Assembly (NCBI GenBank): GCA_002706685.1
Contig: PALV01000021.1
Span: 124,001-188,000, forward strand
Source: Gammaproteobacteria bacterium
GTDB taxonomy: Bacteria; Pseudomonadota; Gammaproteobacteria; Pseudomonadales; Pseudohongiellaceae
DNA: 64,000 nt
Direction of reading: 5' to 3'
Shown here: positions 48,279 to 56,665 of the stretch, piece by piece
How the letters are laid out: the number at the start of each line of letters is the position of its first letter
Position numbering within the stretch: the first letter of the stretch is position 1
Notes under the pieces: model-generated
Databases searched by the model: none
What the model was told of the DNA's origin: nothing
What the model saw: only the letters and a program-made list of their open reading frames with translations
Program-made: the position numbers and the translations under genes

Positions 48279-50702
48279 TCACGAACCGAGTCGATACCGC
48301 AGCTTGACGACCAGCGTGTCGACCACCGGATCCTGCCAGGACTCGCTTAACAGCCCAGTATATTCGTCAAACAGTCCACCCGGCACGTTGCCGCCGCGAG
48401 TGTAAACGACGAAGAGATCGGATAGAGGCGCAATTTCCCAGCGATATCGTGCCTGAAAGGTCAAACGACTGATCACAAAATCATCACTTTGGGCATCGGG
48501 CTTTGTTACCTCGCGCAATTCTTCAATACGGTCCGGATTCACCTGCAGGAACTTGTTCTCAAACGCTTTCAGGCCAGTCCATTGCAGACCAACGCGAAAT
48601 TGTTGTCGGGCGCTGATGAAGTAATCCATTGTCACTTTGGGAGACCACTGGGTCGCCTCAAAACTGGTGTAGCGACCGCCGCCCTGGTAAACCAGCAGGC
48701 CTTCACGATCGGTATATGATGCTTCCACATCCAGCGAAAAATTGTCGACCGGTCGGTAGCTGATACCGGCCGTTGTCGTCATGTTTCGTTCACCGAGATC
48801 TTCGGTGTTGGCATCGATACCCAGCTTATAGCGTACCTGCCGCGAGGGGTCGGACTCCCAGGTACTGACAAACTGCCAGCGTCCCGGTATCTTGTAGTCG
48901 CCAGAGCCGCGACCCAGCCGATCTTCAACACGGCGCGCGTAATAGCGCAGACTGCTGTTAAGTGAGTGGTTGTTCAAAAATGTCAGATTCAGGGAATTAA
49001 ATACGCCCTGTCGCACCCAGTCGTTGTTGCCATTCCAGTGATTGAAGACAAACAATGAGTACTCACGCGAGCGCAGTCCTTCGACATTTGAACTGTTGTT
49101 TGTATAGTTGTAATCAAAGTGACTGAGATCATTACGCGTCAGGAAACCCAGAGTATTCAGATCCAGCGTGTCATCATGATAGCCCGCAGCAATACGGTGC
49201 ATGACACCACGCTGAGGCATGTATATCAGGTCACCAGTGGCACCGTTACCCTCTACACCATCCACATCACTGCGCAGCACCTGACCGTCGAACAGCCAAA
49301 GGTTGTTACCGGAAAAATAATGGACATCCACCCCATTGACCGTGGCGTCTATATCAGAATGGGAGACATCGGTCCCCATCCAGCCGATAGATCGACGCCC
49401 TGCCGGGCCCGTGGTTTCGTACAGCAGGCGGCCTACGGCGAAATCACGGCCTTCTGACTCCAGCGTGACACGTGTCCCGTCATTGAGCGTACCACGGATT
49501 TCCATATCGTCTTCCATGGCTGCCAGTGTGCCATAGCGCCAGTTGCCACTCTGCCCGGTAAACTTCACTGCACCCAGCAGATCGGTCGGTGCACTCAGGT
49601 CTGTGTCCGCAACACGGACGCCAGCCGGCACATCAAAGGTGGCCGAACTTCCGATACGACGTGTGTTGAGCATGGATGTGGGGCCACCAGGGCCACGCGC
49701 ACTCTGGTTTCTTGGCGAGGTATTAAACACATCCTGCCCTTCCAGGAAGAACGCCCGCTTTTCAGGGAAAAAGGTTTCATAGGCTGTCAGGTTCACAACC
49801 ACGTCATCCGACTCGACGTTTCCGAAATCGGGGTTCAGGCTCAAAGACAGCTGCGTATTAGTACTGGGACGCCAGAACACTTCCGCCCCGGCGCGCATTT
49901 CAGCTTCATCATCAACACCGTCGTAAGTGCCAGAGACGTAGGGATAGTAGGTAATCTGAGTTCTGGGCTCGATGTCTTCCAGCTCGAACTTCTGGAAAGC
50001 GGACAAAAACTGGTTAACGGTACTGGGAAGTGCCGGGTTAGACCAGGTTTCGTTAAGGTGTCCTACCTGACGCTCCATGTAGATGCCAATCTGACGATTG
50101 TCACCTGAGATCTGGGGCAGTGCGATCATCGACCAGGGGATGAAGTACTCGGCCACCCAGCCACCCTCAACAACACTGGTATATGCTTCCCAGGGACCAT
50201 CCCACTGCATGTTGAACTGGCGCTCAGCCAGAATAGTGCCATCGGTTTTTGAGTCACCAAGATTGACACGCATCATGTAGCCGTAGAGGCCATCACCTGA
50301 GGCATCAATACTGATCACTACACCATCGCGCTCCAGCCGTGTGTCACGCGGCGTCATTCGGGCAACCAGCGTGTCGGTATCCTGATGATTCATCACACCC
50401 ACATAGATCCCGCGTTCTGTGTAAAAAATACGGGTTTCGGTGCGCAGCGAACTTTCGGCAAGGGTATCGGGGGACACAACCCGCATTCCGTCAAACGCGG
50501 GTATCTGCTGCCACACTGCCTCGTCCAGGCGTCCGTCCAGTTCGATGTTGGCCTGGCCATCGATACGAGTCAGACGGGGAATGACATCCTGGGCTGCAAG
50601 CTGCGATGCTGCCAGCTGTGACGCAAGGACAGCTGCGACGGCAAATTGCAAACGGGAAGAGCGCGCACGGTTCGCGAGGCGCGACAAAAGAACTGCTACC
50701 AT
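48279..50702 (-). CDS. DUF5916-type protein (N-terminal CBM9-like domain, C-terminal outer-membrane barrel)
   Basis: IDGQANIELDGRLDEAVWQQIPAFDGMRVVSPD; LSLSLNPDFGNVESDDVVVNLTAYETFFPEKRAFFLEGQDVFN; barrel-like C-terminus. Confidence 0.8.
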   Translation of the reverse strand: MVAVLLSRLANRARSSRLQFAVAAVLASQLAASQLAAQDVIPRLTRIDGQANIELDGRLDEAVWQQIPAFDGMRVVSPDTLAESSLRTETRIFYTERGIYVGVMNHQDTDTLVARMTPRDTRLERDGVVISIDASGDGLYGYMMRVNLGDSKTDGTILAERQFNMQWDGPWEAYTSVVEGGWVAEYFIPWSMIALPQISGDNRQIGIYMERQVGHLNETWSNPALPSTVNQFLSAFQKFELEDIEPRTQITYYPYVSGTYDGVDDEAEMRAGAEVFWRPSTNTQLSLSLNPDFGNVESDDVVVNLTAYETFFPEKRAFFLEGQDVFNTSPRNQSARGPGGPTSMLNTRRIGSSATFDVPAGVRVADTDLSAPTDLLGAVKFTGQSGNWRYGTLAAMEDDMEIRGTLNDGTRVTLESEGRDFAVGRLLYETTGPAGRRSIGWMGTDVSHSDIDATVNGVDVHYFSGNNLWLFDGQVLRSDVDGVEGNGATGDLIYMPQRGVMHRIAAGYHDDTLDLNTLGFLTRNDLSHFDYNYTNNSSNVEGLRSREYSLFVFNHWNGNNDWVRQGVFNSLNLTFLNNHSLNSSLRYYARRVEDRLGRGSGDYKIPGRWQFVSTWESDPSRQVRYKLGIDANTEDLGERNMTTTAGISYRPVDNFSLDVEASYTDREGLLVYQGGGRYTSFEATQWSPKVTMDYFISARQQFRVGLQWTGLKAFENKFLQVNPDRIEELREVTKPDAQSDDFVISRLTFQARYRWEIAPLSDLFVVYTRGGNVPGGLFDEYTGLLSESWQDPVVDTLVVKLRYRLGS

Positions 50703-50770
50703 GAGGGTGATCTCTGAATTCTAGTTGTGCCCGGACTATAACCGTAAGTTTCAGAATCACCGATAGCTGG

Positions 50771-52474
50771 CTACAATTCGTAGCAAAACACCTCGGAGGG
50801 CCAGAGAAACCAGCGGATTGCTTCTTGTTCTGGCGGGAGTTTTACCGCTTCCTGATCTTGCTTCAGCGCTTTAGGATAGCGCGATTGTGCCGCAGCTACC
50901 GCGGCTTCTATCTGTTTTTTGGCGTTGCTCAGCGCGACTTGTAAACCCGGACGCTGTGAATTTAATGAACATTCCACATTTTCTTCGAACCAGTTGATAC
51001 CAGCAAACCGGTCACGTGGCACTGCCTGGGATTCGCAGTGTCGCCATACACCATTCACAGCATCATAGTGGTAATACACCAGCATCTGTTCAGCGTGGCG
51101 AGCAACCAGCTCTATCGCTGTCATCAGATAGTCGAACTCTTCGTCACAAATAAAATAATTAAAGCTCAGACGCACCCAGCCTGGCCTGAGCACATTGGCA
51201 CCTAGCAACACTGCACTCTCTACCTGGCGACTGTAGTCTCTGTCCATGTGCAACAGATAGTGCGCATAGGGGCCCGCGCAGGAACAACCGCCGCGCGCCT
51301 GAACACCAAAAAGATCATTCAACAATGCAACAACAAATCCGTAATGCAGATCCCGCCCTTTCCCGGGCCCTTCCTGATTACTACGAAAGCGAAGAGAAAA
51401 TATTGGCAGCCGCTCGTTCTCGCAGCCACCGAGTATTTCAATATTGTCGATTTTTTTCAGTCGTGCCATGACGCGGGCGGCCATCTGTTGCTCCAGTTCG
51501 GCAATTCGCTCAGCCCCAACCTGCTGCTGCAGCGACATGACCAGGCCAGCACGTATCGACTCCACTATGCCGGGTGTGCCGGCCTCTTCACGGCGCTCAA
51601 TATTCGTCACATAGGCATGGCTGTCCGGACTGACATACACCACGGTACCCCCGCCTGCTGTCGCCGGCACGGGATTTACAAACAGTGCAGCTTTGGCCAC
51701 CAGTACACCACAACTGCCAGGGCCGCCCACAAACTTGTGCGGCGACAGAAAAACGGCATCAAGCTCGCTCATGTCGATGGCAGAGTAAGGGCCTGCTGCC
51801 GCATAGTCCCAGCATGCCAGCGCCCCATAGCGCTTCAACAGTCTGGTCACCGCTACGACATCGGTACGCAGGCCTGTCACATTTGAAGCTGCCGAAAAGC
51901 TGCCAATCACACGACTGGCTGATTGATAACGCTGCAACAACGACTCCAGCGCCTGCAGATCCATCTGACCACGAGAGTCCAGGGGCACAACAACCACTTT
52001 GGCGAGACTTTCCCGCCACGGCAACTCATTGGAATGATGTTCGTAGGGCCCAATCAGCACTATCGGGCGCTCTTCGGGGGCGGTCAGCTCCAGCACCTGG
52101 CGACGTTTGACCGGGTCGGTGGGCAGACGCAGATTCAGCACTTCAACAAGCTTGTTGATCGCCGCTGTTGCGCCGGAGCCGCAGAAAATGACCTTGTCGT
52201 CTTCGGTCCCATTGACCGCCTGCCGTATCGCCTGGCGTGCTGACTCGCGCCATGCGGTCGTATTGGCACCGGTCAGCGTCGTTTCAGTATGGGTATTGGC
52301 ATAACAGGGCAGCACCTGCTGCTGTATCAGTTCCTCAATGAATTTAAGGCTGCGACCCGAAGCAGTGTAATCCGCGTAGACCATGGGTTTAGGACCAAAC
52401 ACCGTGGTCATGGCGCCATCGCAGCCAATGATATCGCTGCGTATTTTTTCAATCAGGCTATCGGGCGAATGCAT
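50771..52474 (-). CDS. Class-V aminotransferase-fold PLP enzyme (cysteine-desulfurase-like)
   Basis: VFLSPHKFVGGPGSCGVLVAK (PLP Lys context); PYEHHSNELPWRES; GVQARGGCSCAGPYAHYLL. Confidence 0.87.
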   Translation of the reverse strand: MHSPDSLIEKIRSDIIGCDGAMTTVFGPKPMVYADYTASGRSLKFIEELIQQQVLPCYANTHTETTLTGANTTAWRESARQAIRQAVNGTEDDKVIFCGSGATAAINKLVEVLNLRLPTDPVKRRQVLELTAPEERPIVLIGPYEHHSNELPWRESLAKVVVVPLDSRGQMDLQALESLLQRYQSASRVIGSFSAASNVTGLRTDVVAVTRLLKRYGALACWDYAAAGPYSAIDMSELDAVFLSPHKFVGGPGSCGVLVAKAALFVNPVPATAGGGTVVYVSPDSHAYVTNIERREEAGTPGIVESIRAGLVMSLQQQVGAERIAELEQQMAARVMARLKKIDNIEILGGCENERLPIFSLRFRSNQEGPGKGRDLHYGFVVALLNDLFGVQARGGCSCAGPYAHYLLHMDRDYSRQVESAVLLGANVLRPGWVRLSFNYFICDEEFDYLMTAIELVARHAEQMLVYYHYDAVNGVWRHCESQAVPRDRFAGINWFEENVECSLNSQRPGLQVALSNAKKQIEAAVAAAQSRYPKALKQDQEAVKLPPEQEAIRWFLWPSEVFCYEL

Positions 52475-52533
52475 CGTGGACCTCTACTTCAGGGAACAGC
52501 TTTGGATGTCCGTATAGTAGCGATGGAACAGGC

Positions 52534-52544
52534 GAACATTGTTC
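52534..52544. promoter_or_regulatory. Possible operator between the aminotransferase and Lrp-family genes
   Basis: Palindrome GAACA-T-TGTTC, with nested GGAACA...TGTTCC (52525-52545), in a divergent intergenic region. Confidence 0.35.
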
Positions 52545-52645
52545 CTATTTGATTCGAACTGGACTAATATGTTGCAACTTTGTTTCATATTATCGCCAAT
52601 ATTCGGCACGAAGAACCAATGCGCGTAAAATAGTGAGATCACATT

Positions 52646-53116
52646 ATGGACAAGCTCGACAGGAAACTGCTGCGACTGATGCAACCGGATGCCAGTCTCT
52701 CCGTCGCCGAACTCGCGGATGCGCTGGGTATGTCAAAGTCCGCCTGCTGGCGTCGCATCCAGAAACTTGAGGAGTCAGGCGTCATACGCCAGCGCGTCAC
52801 CCTGCTCTCCCCGGCCAAACTCGGTCTGGGCCTGACGGTGTTTATCAGCATCCGCACGAATCAGCACAACCAGGCCTGGGCGGACAATTTTCGCGAGGTG
52901 GTGCAGTCAATTGAGGGTATTCAGGAGGTCTACCGGCTGGGGGGACAGATCGATTATCTGATCAAGGCTGTTGTCACCGACATGGCTGGCTATGACCTGC
53001 TTTATCAGTCCCTGATTGAGGCCGACCTGTTTGATGTCACAGCCAGTTTTGTCATGGAGGAAATCAAGTCCACCACGGTGTTGCCGATTGGACCCGGGCA
53101 GGCTTTGACTTCCTGA
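52646..53116 (+). CDS. Lrp/AsnC-family transcriptional regulator
   Basis: [55 protein letters not shown]; AsnC-like C-terminal domain. Confidence 0.94.
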   Translation: MDKLDRKLLRLMQPDASLSVAELADALGMSKSACWRRIQKLEESGVIRQRVTLLSPAKLGLGLTVFISIRTNQHNQAWADNFREVVQSIEGIQEVYRLGGQIDYLIKAVVTDMAGYDLLYQSLIEADLFDVTASFVMEEIKSTTVLPIGPGQALTS

Positions 53117-53137
53117 CCAGGCCCCAGGCTGCGGGAA

Positions 53138-55378
53138 TCAGAATCGGATGGTATAGCGGAACTTCACACTCAGATCTGAGGACAGTGCCTCAAAGCGATT
53201 GTTCTTGTCGTAATCCTGCACGTTGTAATTCAGGACTATGAAGCCTTCCTGACCGGCACGCGGTATCCACTGCAGCCGGGTGTTGATGCCAATCTCCTCC
53301 GACAGATTGTCGTACTGCACCAGATTGATCCAGTACAGCGTGGATGAGAACGCCACCTGCGTCGACACACTGGTCAGACGCGTAATAAAGTCACCCTGCG
53401 GCAAGGAAATATTGTTCCAGTCAAAACTGGTACTCAGCACAAAATTACTGGACTGATTCCAGCTCAACGAAGCACGGATATTGTCGCGCTCACCATTATA
53501 GAAATCACCTGTCAGATAACCCACACTGCCGGCCAGTTGACGCTGACCACCGGTGGAAACTTCGATCTCCTGCTCCGTGAAGGAATAGTCGCCTGGCGCA
53601 ATGCTGACCTGGCGATCAGGGCTGGAGTAGATCGTGAAGGGACGCTGTACAACCTCGCGGTTATCAATCACCGACAGCTCCATGGAGTCGCGGCTGTTTG
53701 TCTCCAGTTCCAGCAGCCGATAGGTCAACACCTGGGTCTGCAAGCCACCGTCGATGACTTCGATTCGCTGACCGTCAATACCGGCAAACGCGCTCTGCAG
53801 CAAGCCACCACCTGTGAAGAAATGCGTATAACCGACATCCGCTGTCAAATCGCGGATGTTGGATCGATTCACATAACCCATGGCCGGATTAAAGTTGCGC
53901 TGAACTTCCTTGAAGCCCATGCGTGACCGCCAGCCAGTACTGTTGGGCATACGCAGACCAAAGCCCCAGGCCGCATCATCGCCCTGCAGACCAGGTGTAT
54001 CCGATTGCTGATACCAGGCGTCAGCCTCGAAAGTCCGCCCCTGAGCCAGTTGATTGTTGATGTAACGGAAATCGACGCCGGCAACAGAATTGTCAATATT
54101 GGATGCCGGGTCACCGTCGGTATAGATGAAACCGATTGCCGAGTCCTCCAGCACATTGGCCGAGACCCTGGCGACAAACAGATCCGAGGCATCCACGGCG
54201 CCAAACTCATCCTGACGAATGGCCAGCGTACCGATATTCCAGCGACCTACCCGGCCACTGATCCGGCCACCGTAGTTGATGTCCACTGGCGCACCCGTCT
54301 GGCTCAAACCAATCCGACGTGAAAAGAACGGGCGGGCGTTCTCGCGGCTGCCACCCGAAGTAGCGTTATTGCCGCCGGCCATGCCACTGATGTTGCCGAA
54401 CTGAAACAGGTCAGAGTCGTTCAGAAAGAAGTCCCGCTTCTCCGGAAAAAACAGACTGAAGCGCGACAGATTCACCTGGCGATTGTCGACTTCAGTGGCG
54501 GAGAAATCGGTGTTGACCGTCAACGCGGCATTCAGTGATGGGGTAAGGCGATAAAACGCATCAAGCGATGGCTCCCAATTCACTTCCGAATCACCCTGCG
54601 GTCCGTATACACGTCGGCGATTGACTGCAAGCGATGGCACAATATCCAGGCCTGCCCCGGCGCTCAATCCTTCAAGCCCGGTAATCTGCCCCATCACGGT
54701 GGGGTTATAGGTCCGGTTTCGCGACACCCATGCCATTTCCTCACCACGTCGGCGAATCGCCCGTCCAAAGTTGAACCCCCAGTTTTCGATGGCAGGGTCA
54801 AAGGGAATGGACTTGAAGGGAATTTCGATCTCGGCAACCCAGGCGTTGCCGTCGACATTGGCGGCCACATCCCAGATGGTGTTCCAGTCCAGCGAAAAAG
54901 ATGTCGGGCTGGTATACAGGGAGTCATGGCGCGCTGCGTTCAGATTGGTCTCGAACCGGTAGCCAGCGCGGCCGGCATTAAAGGGGTCGAGAATCACAAC
55001 CAGCCGGTCATCAGAGGGCATACCCTGCCCGTGCCGAATGACTGGCGCGGCGATACGGTCAGGCTCGCTGTCAAACATGCGCGCACCAATGTAGAGTGCG
55101 TCATCATCATACAGGACATAAACTTCGGTGCGTTCGGACGTCGGCGTGCCATTACCGGGACGGGTCTGGTGAAAATCGGTGATGACTTCAGCCTGCTCCC
55201 ATACGGGGTCATTCAGATTGCCATCAATGACCGGTGGTACGCTGATGCGAACAGCACGCACCTGTTTCGGTGCATCAGTGACAACAACTGCTTCTGAAGC
55301 ATTCTGTGCAGAAGCAGTTTGCGCCAGGAACATCCAGGGTGACAACATGGCCCAGCAGGCGGTGACAGCAGATCGCAT
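53138..55378 (-). CDS. DUF5916-type protein (CBM9-like domain plus barrel), paralogue of 48279-50702
   Basis: VRAVRISVPPVIDGNLNDPVWEQAEVITDFHQTRPG; SLNAALTVNTDFSATEVDNRQVNLSRFSLFFPEKRDFFLNDSDLFQFG; C-terminal VKFRYTIRF. Confidence 0.82.
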   Translation of the reverse strand: MRSAVTACWAMLSPWMFLAQTASAQNASEAVVVTDAPKQVRAVRISVPPVIDGNLNDPVWEQAEVITDFHQTRPGNGTPTSERTEVYVLYDDDALYIGARMFDSEPDRIAAPVIRHGQGMPSDDRLVVILDPFNAGRAGYRFETNLNAARHDSLYTSPTSFSLDWNTIWDVAANVDGNAWVAEIEIPFKSIPFDPAIENWGFNFGRAIRRRGEEMAWVSRNRTYNPTVMGQITGLEGLSAGAGLDIVPSLAVNRRRVYGPQGDSEVNWEPSLDAFYRLTPSLNAALTVNTDFSATEVDNRQVNLSRFSLFFPEKRDFFLNDSDLFQFGNISGMAGGNNATSGGSRENARPFFSRRIGLSQTGAPVDINYGGRISGRVGRWNIGTLAIRQDEFGAVDASDLFVARVSANVLEDSAIGFIYTDGDPASNIDNSVAGVDFRYINNQLAQGRTFEADAWYQQSDTPGLQGDDAAWGFGLRMPNSTGWRSRMGFKEVQRNFNPAMGYVNRSNIRDLTADVGYTHFFTGGGLLQSAFAGIDGQRIEVIDGGLQTQVLTYRLLELETNSRDSMELSVIDNREVVQRPFTIYSSPDRQVSIAPGDYSFTEQEIEVSTGGQRQLAGSVGYLTGDFYNGERDNIRASLSWNQSSNFVLSTSFDWNNISLPQGDFITRLTSVSTQVAFSSTLYWINLVQYDNLSEEIGINTRLQWIPRAGQEGFIVLNYNVQDYDKNNRFEALSSDLSVKFRYTIRF

Positions 55379-55477
55379 CGCAGTTCCTCAAATTTAATTG
55401 AACGGCGATTTTAATGCGTCTTTGATACTTTGTAACGTAATTAAGATCTCGACTTTTTGGCAATCTGTGTCAACTCT

Positions 55478-56665
55478 TTACAAATCCACCGGCGGTACGT
55501 AGACCCAGCCCTCCATCAAGGTCCGGGCACTGCGGCTCATGATGGCTTTGGCAACAGACCACTGGCCGTCACGCTGCTCCGCGCGGGCGCCCACTCGCAA
55601 TGTTCCGGACGGATGACCAAACACCACAGACTCTCGATCACCTCCACCTGCCGCAGAGTTGACCAGCGTGCCAGGTATCGCCGCCGCAGTACCGATTGCC
55701 ACTGCTGCCGTTCCCATCATGGCATGGTGCAACTTGCCCATCGACAGGGCACGCACCAGCAGGTCGATTTCACCAGCGAGCACACGCCTTCCACTGGAAG
55801 TTGTGTAATCTGCCGGCGGTGCCACAAAGGCGATTTTGGGCGTATGTTGCCTCGCTGCCGCTTCTTCAACAGATTTGATCAAACCCATTTTTACTGCAGC
55901 TGCCGCGCGTATCTGCTCGAAGCGCAACAGTGCATCAGTATTATTATTGATTGCATCCTGCAGTTCTGTGCCGCTATAACCCAGGTCACTGGCATTCAGA
56001 AACACAGTGGGAATGCCTGCATTGATCATGGTGACGGCGAAACGTCCAATGCCCGGCACATCCAGTTCGTCGACCAGATTGCCCGTTGGAAACAGGGCAC
56101 CACCCTCATCAGAGTCGTCAGCCGGATCCATAAACTCAAGCTGTACCTCTGCGGCCGGAAAGGTGACACCATCCAGCTCAAAGTCCCCGGTTTCCTGAAC
56201 CACACCGCCACGCATGGGGATATGCGCAACAATCGCCTTGCCTATATTCGCCTGCCAGATGTTCACTCGGCAGATACCGTCCTGCGGTACTTTATCGCTG
56301 TCAATCAGTCCTTTTGTTATGGCAAAACCACCCACGGCCGCGGAGAGATTGCCGCAGTTGCCACTCCAGTCGACAAAGGCGCTGTCGATCGAAACCTGCC
56401 CGAACAGATAATCGACGTCAAAGCCTGACCTGGAGCTGCGCGTCAGAATGACTGTCTTGCTGGTACTGGACGTGGCGCCACCCATACCATCAATCTGCTT
56501 TTGATAGGGGTCAGGACTACCTATCACGCGAAGTAGCAGCTTGTCCCGGTAAACACCTGGCTGCTGTGCTTCAGCTGGCAGATCCTCCAGTGCGAAAAAG
56601 ACACCCTTGCTGGTGCCGCCACGAATATAGCTGGCCGGTATGCGTATTTGATGTGGAAAACTCAT
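55478..56665 (-). CDS. prpF: 2-methylaconitate cis-trans isomerase PrpF
   Basis: IPASYIRGGTSKGVFFALEDLP; IDGMGGATSSTSKTVILTRS; 4-bp overlap with acnD. Confidence 0.93.
   Translation of the reverse strand: MSFPHQIRIPASYIRGGTSKGVFFALEDLPAEAQQPGVYRDKLLLRVIGSPDPYQKQIDGMGGATSSTSKTVILTRSSRSGFDVDYLFGQVSIDSAFVDWSGNCGNLSAAVGGFAITKGLIDSDKVPQDGICRVNIWQANIGKAIVAHIPMRGGVVQETGDFELDGVTFPAAEVQLEFMDPADDSDEGGALFPTGNLVDELDVPGIGRFAVTMINAGIPTVFLNASDLGYSGTELQDAINNNTDALLRFEQIRAAAAVKMGLIKSVEEAAARQHTPKIAFVAPPADYTTSSGRRVLAGEIDLLVRALSMGKLHHAMMGTAAVAIGTAAAIPGTLVNSAAGGGDRESVVFGHPSGTLRVGARAEQRDGQWSVAKAIMSRSARTLMEGWVYVPPVDL

Noticed and set aside
55457-56428. 323-aa + strand ORF antisense to prpF
   Set aside because: Shadow ORF; Cys/His/Arg-rich with no coherent domain.
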